11,647 nt of DNA from an uncultured Lachnospiraceae bacterium (lineage in GTDB: Bacteria; Bacillota; Clostridia; Lachnospirales; Lachnospiraceae), in the NCBI GenBank assembly GCA_946413945.1, contig CAMKMR010000025.1, forward strand, positions 1 to 11,647, given 5' to 3'. The translations under genes and the position numbers were made by a program. Below the pieces are notes generated by a model. The model saw nothing but the letters and a program-made list of their open reading frames with translations, did no database searches and was not told the DNA's origin. How positions within the stretch are numbered: position 1 is the first letter of the stretch; each line of letters starts with the position of its first letter. Below are positions 5,889 to 11,647 of the stretch, one piece after another.

Positions 5889-6896
5889 ATGAATATCAGA
5901 GAGAGATTTGAAGCAGAAGAACACGAAATACTTTCTAAAAATGCTGCCTTTGCGGATAGTACTAAAGGCAGGATGTATCCGGAAGAAGAGAGCCCTATGA
6001 GGACTGCTTTTCAGAGAGATAGAGACAGAATAATTCATAGTAAATCTTTTAGACGCCTTAAACATAAAACACAGGTGTTTCTTGCTCCATATGGAGATCA
6101 TTATAGAACAAGACTTACACATACTCTTGAGGTTTCGCAGATCGCGAGGTCTATCGCTAAGGCGATAAGAGCTAATGAAGATCTGACAGAAGCCATTGCC
6201 TTGGGGCATGATCTTGGACATACTCCTTTCGGTCATGCGGGAGAGAGAGCTCTGACCAAGGTAAGTAACAGACCTTTCAATCATAATGAACAAAGTGTAA
6301 GAGTTGTAGAAAAGCTTGAAAACAGTGGAAAAGGCCTTAATCTTACCTGGGAGGTAAGAAATGGTATCTTATGTCATAAAACATCACTTGTTCCAGCCAC
6401 ATTAGAAGGTGATATTGTAAGAATGTCGGATAAGATTGCCTATATCAATCATGATATTGATGATGGTATCAGAGCGGGGATTCTTACTGAGGATGACCTG
6501 CCTCATGAATTAACTGATATCCTTGGACATTCAACTAGAGACAGACTTAATAATGTCATTATAAATATAGTTGAAAATTCTCAGGATACAGCCAGAGTCA
6601 CTATGACAAAGGAACTTTCAGATTCCTTATTTAAACTTAGAAAGTATATGTTTGATGAGCTGTATACTAATCCTAAGGCGAAGGGTGAGGAGGGAAAAGC
6701 CTGCAATATCATTGAGATGTTATATTCTCATTACTATGAGCATCCTGAGGACATGACTCATGAATATGTACAGATGCTTTCTGAGGGAGAAGCAAAGGAG
6801 ACAGTAGTCTGCGATTACATTTCCGGAATGACGGATAATTATGCAGTAATGAAATATAGTGAATATTTTATACCTAAGGGTTGGGGAATGTTCTGA
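5889..6896 (+). CDS. dgt: Deoxyguanosinetriphosphate triphosphohydrolase-like protein (HD superfamily)
   Basis: The cytoplasmic 335-residue metal-dependent hydrolase is predicted to split dNTPs, typically dGTP, into deoxynucleoside and triphosphate, helping to balance dNTP pools. The start follows GGAGG (5877-5881) by 7 bases. It carries the N-terminal RDRDRIIHSKSFRRLKHKTQV segment common to the family (residues 43-63), and the HD metal site: His78 in RLTHTLE, His107-Asp108 in GHDLGHTPFGH, and Asp181 in MSDKIAYINHDIDD. The length fits the shorter, type-2 dGTPase-like subfamily rather than the 505-residue E. coli enzyme. The primase gene follows 106 bases later without a terminator. Substrate preference within the family varies, so the exact dNTP is inferred. 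Confidence 0.92.
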   Translation: MNIRERFEAEEHEILSKNAAFADSTKGRMYPEEESPMRTAFQRDRDRIIHSKSFRRLKHKTQVFLAPYGDHYRTRLTHTLEVSQIARSIAKAIRANEDLTEAIALGHDLGHTPFGHAGERALTKVSNRPFNHNEQSVRVVEKLENSGKGLNLTWEVRNGILCHKTSLVPATLEGDIVRMSDKIAYINHDIDDGIRAGILTEDDLPHELTDILGHSTRDRLNNVIINIVENSQDTARVTMTKELSDSLFKLRKYMFDELYTNPKAKGEEGKACNIIEMLYSHYYEHPEDMTHEYVQMLSEGEAKETVVCDYISGMTDNYAVMKYSEYFIPKGWGMF

Positions 6897-7002
6897 TCAT
6901 TTTTCAAAAAAAAAACTTGCAAACAAAACAGCAAAGATTGAAACCAAAATAGCAGTTAGAATAGCAAATAAATTTAAAAAAAGAATTACCAGGAGAAAAA
7001 AC

Positions 7003-8787
7003 TTGTACTATTCAGATGAAATTATTGAGGAAGTGCGTTCGCGCAATGATATAGTGGACGTTATTGGTCAGTATGTCAGTCTGAAAAGAGCCGGTTCGAG
7101 CTATAAATGTTGCTGCCCATTTCACCATGAAAAGACACCGTCTTTTTCAGTGAGCCGTTCAAAGCAGATGTATCACTGCTTTGGTTGTGGTGCAGGAGGC
7201 AATGTGTTTACTTTTGTGATGCAATATGAAAATATGTCCTTTACCGAAGCTGTCAAATATTTAGCGGACAGGGCAGGGATAACACTTCCGGAAGTAGAAC
7301 TTACCGAGACTGAAAAACGCGAAGCCGGAAGAAAGGCTGAGTTAAAGGAAGTAAACCGTCTGGCGGCGGCATATTTTCATTATCTGCTGACAAGGACTGA
7401 CAGAGGAAAGATTGGACTGAAATATTATAAAGAAAACAGATGTTTTACTGATGAGACTATAAATAAGTTTGGCTTAGGATATGCGGATATCTATGCTGAT
7501 GACCTTTATAAATATTTAAAGAAAAAGGGATATTCGGATCAGATAATAAATGATGCTGGCCTTGTAGATATAGATGAAAAAAGAGGCGTTCATGACAAGT
7601 TCTGGAACAGAGTCATGGTGCCTATATTAGATATAAATGGAAAAGTTATAGCCTTTGGTGGCCGAGTATTAGGAGATGCAAAACCAAAGTATTTAAATAC
7701 TAAGGAAACAGATATCTTCGATAAGAGTCACAATATTTTTGCTTTAAATATCGCAAGAAGAAGCAGGAGAAGGGGAATGATCCTCTGTGAAGGCTATATG
7801 GATGTTATCTCTCAACATCAGGCAGGCTTTGATAATGCCATAGCATCTTTAGGAACAGCCTTTACTCTAGGACAGGCGTCACTTATTAAAAGATATACCA
7901 ATGAAGTATATCTCGCTTACGACAGTGACGGGGCTGGAAGAGCAGCTACTATGAAGGCGATAGGTATTCTAAGGTCTATGGATATGTTACAAAGAGTTAT
8001 AGATCTTAAGCCTTATAAGGACCCGGATGAATTCCTTAAAAATCTGGGAACTGAGGCCTATGAGGAGAGGATAAGAGATGCAATCCCAGGAAGGATGTTT
8101 GAAGTGGAGCATCTTTCTGAGATATATAACATGAATGACCCTGAGGAAAAAACCAGGTTCGTAAATGAAACGGCAAAGCTTTTATGTGGCATAAGAGATG
8201 TGTCGGAAAGAAGCAACTATATAGATGCAGTATCCAGAAAATATATTATAGACCGGGAGCTTTTAAAGCAGGTAGTTACCAAATATGGAATGGTTGGGAT
8301 CTCATCAAGTTCAGTTGCTGATGAAGCAGCCCAAAAGGCGCAGGAAAAGGAAGAAAGGTCTAGAGAACATTCAAAGAAGAAAGATCCAAATCAGACTTCG
8401 GAGGAAATACTTCTTACATGGTATGTCAACAGACCTCAACTTTTTGAAAAACTGAATGGCATAATATCCACGGATGATTTTGTGGACGAAAAGGTTCATT
8501 TTATTGCTGAGAAGATTTTTGAACAGTATAAAAATGAAGGAGAAGTAAGTCCGGCAAGGATCATAAATTGCTTTACTGATGCTGATGAGCAGAGGATTGC
8601 CGCTAACATCATGAGCAATGAATTTAATTCACTTTCTGGGCCTGAGGAGGAATCCAAGGCTCTTACTGATATAGTTAAAAGGGTAAAGACTGCTTCTATA
8701 GACTATAGATTAAGGCAGCCAGGAGCCGATATTATCAGTATTGCCAGGGAAAAGAATGGCATACAAAAACTTAGGATCATTTTATAA
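7003..8787 (+). CDS. dnaG: DNA primase DnaG
   Basis: Makes the RNA primers for chromosome replication, working with the replicative helicase DnaB. With the TTG start at 7003 the protein is 594 residues, the usual DnaG length. AGGAG (6991-6995) lies 7 bases before this TTG, and the product then begins MYYSDEIIEEV, as DnaG proteins do. The frame stays open upstream to a GTG at 6859 inside dgt, but no ribosome binding site or DnaG similarity supports that. Domains: CHC2 zinc-binding domain with Cys38, His41, Cys59 and Cys62; the RNA-polymerase core; Toprim with Glu263 in CEGYMD and Asp307/Asp309 in YDSDGAG; and a C-terminal DnaB-binding domain starting around SEEILLTWYV. The rpoD gene follows 13 bases later, the classic dnaG-rpoD pairing. 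Confidence 0.96.
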   Translation: MYYSDEIIEEVRSRNDIVDVIGQYVSLKRAGSSYKCCCPFHHEKTPSFSVSRSKQMYHCFGCGAGGNVFTFVMQYENMSFTEAVKYLADRAGITLPEVELTETEKREAGRKAELKEVNRLAAAYFHYLLTRTDRGKIGLKYYKENRCFTDETINKFGLGYADIYADDLYKYLKKKGYSDQIINDAGLVDIDEKRGVHDKFWNRVMVPILDINGKVIAFGGRVLGDAKPKYLNTKETDIFDKSHNIFALNIARRSRRRGMILCEGYMDVISQHQAGFDNAIASLGTAFTLGQASLIKRYTNEVYLAYDSDGAGRAATMKAIGILRSMDMLQRVIDLKPYKDPDEFLKNLGTEAYEERIRDAIPGRMFEVEHLSEIYNMNDPEEKTRFVNETAKLLCGIRDVSERSNYIDAVSRKYIIDRELLKQVVTKYGMVGISSSSVADEAAQKAQEKEERSREHSKKKDPNQTSEEILLTWYVNRPQLFEKLNGIISTDDFVDEKVHFIAEKIFEQYKNEGEVSPARIINCFTDADEQRIAANIMSNEFNSLSGPEEESKALTDIVKRVKTASIDYRLRQPGADIISIAREKNGIQKLRIIL

Positions 8788-8800
8788 GGATGGGAAGAAT

Positions 8801-10357
8801 ATGACAAGTAAGAAAAAAGCAAGTGAAGAAGCTAAAGATACAACTAAAAAGGCTATAAAAGCTACAAAGACAACAACAAAAAAGACTGCTGAGGAAGTAG
8901 TTGAAAAAGCCAATGCAAAGAAGACTGCTAAGGCAACAAAAAAGGCTACAGTTAAAGAAGATATTGTTTCTGATGTATTAAAGAAAGCAGAGTCTAATGC
9001 ATCTGACCTTTCTCAGGAAGAAAAATCTAGGATCCTTATGGAGAAGGTCAATCAGCTTGTTGCTACAGCGAAGAAAAATAAAAATGTTATCATGGATTCA
9101 GATATCGTAGATGCATTTGGAGAATATAATTATCTTCTTGATGCAGATACAATGGGTAAGATCCTTTCATTCTTTGATGAGAAGAAGATAGATGTTCTTA
9201 CTATCAAGCCGGATGAAGAGGATGATATTCCCGACTTTGATGATGAAGATGATGATTTTGATGCAGATGACGAAGAGGATATTGATGTTGAAAAGATCGA
9301 CCTTTCAGTGCCTGATGGAATCAATATTGAAGATCCTGTTCGTATGTACCTTAAGGAGATCGGCAAGGTTCCACTTCTTTCTGCAGACGACGAGATAAAG
9401 CTTTCTACAGCTATGGAAAATAAGGATTTGGCAGAGGCATTTCTTGCTGAATATTTTACAGATGATGCAGATGAAGATTTAGTTATCACTAAGGAAGCTG
9501 TTGATGAATTCTGCAAGCATCCACATAATGAGGGTGGTGAAGAAATCGAATTATTAGATGAAGAGAAGGAAAGTAAGTACGCTACATTTGTCGGTAAGAA
9601 AAAGGGCGACATGAAGAGGATAATTGCTGGTGGTGAAGCTGCTAAGCAGAGACTTGCTGAAGCAAACCTTCGTCTTGTTGTAAGTATCGCAAAGAGATAT
9701 GTAGGCCGTGGGATGCTTTTCCTTGATCTTATCCAGGAAGGAAATTTAGGTCTTATCAAGGCGGTTGAGAAGTATGATTATAGAAAGGGATTCAAGTTCT
9801 CTACATATGCTACATGGTGGATCAGACAGGCTATCACAAGAGCTATAGCTGACCAGGCAAGAACTATCAGAATTCCTGTTCATATGGTTGAAACTATAAA
9901 TAAGCTTATCAGGGTTTCAAGACAGCTCCTTCAGGAGTATGGACGTGAGCCATTCCCAGAAGAAATTGCCGAAAGAATGGATATTCCGGAAGAAAGAGTT
10001 CGTGAGATCCTTAAGATTTCTCAGGAGCCTGTTTCACTTGAGACTCCAATTGGTGAAGAGGAAGACAGCCATCTTGGTGATTTCATCCAGGATGATAATG
10101 TTCCTGTTCCTGCAGATGCAGCTGCCTTTACTCTTCTCAGAGAGCAGCTTAATGATGTGCTTTATACCCTTACAGACAGAGAGCAGAAAGTTCTCCGTTT
10201 AAGATTCGGTCTTGATGATGGAAGAGCAAGAACTCTTGAAGAAGTTGGTAAGGAATTCTCTGTAACACGTGAACGTATCAGACAGATCGAGGCTAAGGCT
10301 TTAAGAAAATTAAGACATCCAAGCCGCAGCCGTAAGCTTAAGGAGTTCCTCGAGTAA
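8801..10357 (+). CDS. rpoD: RNA polymerase primary sigma factor RpoD/SigA
   Basis: The 518-residue housekeeping sigma factor directs RNA polymerase to -10/-35 promoters. The start at 8801 has a modest ribosome binding site (AAGGA, 8786-8790, overlapping the dnaG stop). Order: a Lys/Ala/Thr-rich tail (1-52); region 1.1 (about 71-133); a very acidic stretch (138-162, 19 of 25 residues Asp or Glu); region 1.2 with DPVRMYLKEIG (178-188); an insert (about 207-272); region 2 with RLAEANLRLVVSIAKRYVGR from 284, DLIQEGN, and the -10-reading part YATWWIRQAITRAIADQ; region 3; and region 4.2 with TLEEVG and VTRERIRQIEAKALRKL near the end. The conserved core is complete, so it should be functional. B. 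subtilis SigA, at about 371 residues, has neither the tail nor the insert. Confidence 0.97.
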   Translation: MTSKKKASEEAKDTTKKAIKATKTTTKKTAEEVVEKANAKKTAKATKKATVKEDIVSDVLKKAESNASDLSQEEKSRILMEKVNQLVATAKKNKNVIMDSDIVDAFGEYNYLLDADTMGKILSFFDEKKIDVLTIKPDEEDDIPDFDDEDDDFDADDEEDIDVEKIDLSVPDGINIEDPVRMYLKEIGKVPLLSADDEIKLSTAMENKDLAEAFLAEYFTDDADEDLVITKEAVDEFCKHPHNEGGEEIELLDEEKESKYATFVGKKKGDMKRIIAGGEAAKQRLAEANLRLVVSIAKRYVGRGMLFLDLIQEGNLGLIKAVEKYDYRKGFKFSTYATWWIRQAITRAIADQARTIRIPVHMVETINKLIRVSRQLLQEYGREPFPEEIAERMDIPEERVREILKISQEPVSLETPIGEEEDSHLGDFIQDDNVPVPADAAAFTLLREQLNDVLYTLTDREQKVLRLRFGLDDGRARTLEEVGKEFSVTRERIRQIEAKALRKLRHPSRSRKLKEFLE

Positions 10358-11106
10358 TGCAGGATATATCAATCAGATTAAAAATGATAGCAGACTTAGT
10401 CACACCCGGTGCCCGCATTGCGGACATTGGGTGTGACCATGCTTATACGGATATTTATCTCGCTTCTAAAGGAGATATTGAGGCAATAATTGCGATGGAT
10501 CTTAGGAAAGGACCATTACAAAAAGCAAGTGAAAATGTCTCTATGGCGGGTTTTTCTTCTAAGATTGAACTTCGTCTTTCAGATGGATTTGAAAAATTAA
10601 AGAGATCAGAATCGGATACAGCTATTATTTCCGGTATGGGCGGAAGACTGATCACATCCATCATTTCAAAGGCTGGTGACATTTTTAAGGAAGGTTATAA
10701 ATTAATCTTAAGTCCGCAGACCGAACTGGACATAGTTCGTAATTATCTGCCAGGTGCAGGTTTTGTTATTGAAGATGAAGAAATGTGTCTGGATGAGGGA
10801 AAATATTATGTTGCGATAGTTGCAAGATATGTGGGGAGAGATAAAACAAAGGATGTACATTATAGTGAGAATGAAGCGCTTTATGGACCGATCCTTATCA
10901 GAAAAAAACATAAAGTATTAATGGAGTATCTTGATCTAGAGATAAGAAAAAGAGAAAAAGTGATTGAAGATTTAAATTTAAGACTAAAGAAGATGAAAGA
11001 GCAGGACGATAATCCAGAGCAGCCTGCAGAAGAAAAACTTTTGTCAGTTGAAAAAAGGATCATTTTTTTAGAAGAGGAGATTCAGGGAATCAAAGCATTG
11101 ATCTAG
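10357..11106 (+). CDS. trmK: tRNA (adenine(22)-N1)-methyltransferase TrmK
   Basis: Methylates N1 of adenine 22 in the D-loop of certain tRNAs using S-adenosylmethionine. The 249-residue protein has a Rossmann-type methyltransferase domain: the SAM-binding motif ADIGCDHAYTDIYL near residue 20, the acidic end of strand two in AMDLRKGPL, and the TrmK-typical IISGMGGRLI, followed by LILSPQ in the position of the catalytic motif. The C-terminal part begins with GPILIRKKHKVL and continues as a charged coiled coil, as in B. subtilis TrmK (about 238 residues). Its ATG shares one base with the rpoD stop (TAATG), so translation is probably coupled; AAGGAG at 10340-10345 supplies a ribosome binding site inside rpoD. 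Confidence 0.93.
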   Translation: MQDISIRLKMIADLVTPGARIADIGCDHAYTDIYLASKGDIEAIIAMDLRKGPLQKASENVSMAGFSSKIELRLSDGFEKLKRSESDTAIISGMGGRLITSIISKAGDIFKEGYKLILSPQTELDIVRNYLPGAGFVIEDEEMCLDEGKYYVAIVARYVGRDKTKDVHYSENEALYGPILIRKKHKVLMEYLDLEIRKREKVIEDLNLRLKKMKEQDDNPEQPAEEKLLSVEKRIIFLEEEIQGIKALI

Positions 11107-11141
11107 CAAGATATATTTTAATGTTTTGGAGGTGGCGCAAT

Positions 11142-11647
11142 ATGGAATGTGTTGTAAAATATGGGGAAAATGAAAAAAAATTTCAACTAGAAAAGGCTTC
11201 TAGCCTAAGCCAGATAGCGATAGATGTCCTTGGAAAGAAGGATATGAATTATGTTGCAGCTTTTGTTGATGGAAAGTTAAAAGAATTAAATGCAACTGTC
11301 AGTGAATGTAAGGAAATCAGGCTTGTTGAAGTAACTTCTGTTATAGGAAATGATCTTTATAAGAGAAGCTTGCAGCTGCTTATGCTTAAGGCTATTCATG
11401 ATGTAATGATGAAGACAGTAGATCTTGATTATGTCACAAGGGTAATGTATTCCCTTGGAAGAGGCTTTTTTTGTAAGATAATAAAGGATGATTTTGAGAT
11501 AACAGAGGCATTTCTTTCAAATGTAAAAAAGAGAATGCAGGAGCTAGTTGAAGAAGATATTCTGTTTAAAAAGACGGTCATTTCAACACAGGATGCTATA
11601 AAGCAGTTTGAAGAAAGAGGGCTAGAAGAAAAGGCGGCGCTATTTAA
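11142..11647 (+). CDS. TGS-domain uridine kinase-like protein, N-terminal part, cut by window end
   Basis: 168 complete codons are visible. The start follows GGAGG (11128-11132) by 9 bases. Residues 1 to about 65 resemble a TGS domain (VKYGENEKKF, then AAFVDGKLKEL), the small fold found at the N-terminus of threonyl-tRNA synthetase. Next comes a segment like the second additional domain of that synthetase (LYKRSLQLLMLKAIHDV, then YSLGRGFFCKI). After this, KRMQELVEEDILF and DAIKQFEERGLEEKAALF are typical of the linker that leads into the P-loop uridine kinase/phosphoribulokinase domain in clostridial proteins of this kind. The kinase domain itself lies beyond the window, so nucleoside kinase activity is inferred from architecture. 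The gene sits 35 bases after trmK with no terminator between them. Confidence 0.82.
   Translation, partial: MECVVKYGENEKKFQLEKASSLSQIAIDVLGKKDMNYVAAFVDGKLKELNATVSECKEIRLVEVTSVIGNDLYKRSLQLLMLKAIHDVMMKTVDLDYVTRVMYSLGRGFFCKIIKDDFEITEAFLSNVKKRMQELVEEDILFKKTVISTQDAIKQFEERGLEEKAALF

Noticed and set aside
5811..6293. Minus-strand ORF of 160 codons
   Set aside because: It overlaps the well-supported dgt gene and its promoter and shows no domain.
6938..6962. TTGAAA/TAGAAT as an internal promoter for dnaG
   Set aside because: The spacer is only 13 bp. The TAGAAT could act with a different -35, but none is convincing.
9130..9759. Minus-strand ORF of 209 codons, Ser-rich
   Set aside because: It lies wholly antisense to rpoD; the Ser runs are the complement of the GAT/GAA codons of the sigma factor's acidic stretch.

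Overview
The window looks like chromosomal DNA from an AT-rich, anaerobic Gram-positive bacterium, most likely a Lachnospiraceae member (Butyrivibrio, Pseudobutyrivibrio or Roseburia type). This is inferred from A/T-rich codon choice with many CTT and ACA codons, strong GGAGG ribosome binding sites, a lipoprotein sugar-binding protein of a type common in that family, and the gene order dgt-dnaG-rpoD-trmK. No taxonomic search was possible. I see no mobile element, CRISPR array, tRNA or rRNA.

Left part (1-4575): the 3' end of an ABC-F ATPase gene closes with a strong terminator. A 705-base non-coding region follows. It holds a perfect LacI-type palindrome, two candidate promoters, repeated CGGTAA motifs, and a possible small leader ORF whose ribosome binding site lies in a hairpin. 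It drives a three-gene carbohydrate ABC importer: a lipoprotein binding protein, then two membrane permeases. A terminator-like hairpin sits between the binding protein and the permeases, probably so that more binding protein than permease is made. No ATPase gene is present, so a shared MsmK/MsiK-type ATPase elsewhere is expected. A second terminator ends the cluster.

Middle part (4576-5888): a nested repeat, consisting of a duplicated block of about 60 bases built from TTTGAA hexamers spaced 11 bp apart, precedes a likely promoter and a YesL-family (DUF624) membrane protein gene. YesL-type genes usually accompany sugar ABC importers. After this gene comes a purine-rich tract of about 13-bp degenerate repeats, then a promoter.

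Right part (5889-11647): a housekeeping cluster on the + strand. It contains a dGTPase-like HD hydrolase (dgt), DNA primase (dnaG, TTG start), the primary sigma factor (rpoD), tRNA m1A22 methyltransferase (trmK, overlapping rpoD by one base) and the first third or so of a TGS-domain uridine kinase-like protein cut by the window edge. Close spacing and the lack of terminators suggest one operon joining nucleotide supply, replication priming, transcription initiation and tRNA modification.

Most of the window is ordinary. The points most worth checking are the 11-bp-phased TTTGAA array upstream of the yesL-like gene, the leader ORF and hairpin upstream of the binding-protein gene, and the sigma factor's two unusual additions: a Lys/Ala/Thr-rich tail and an insert of roughly 55 residues between regions 1.2 and 2.1.
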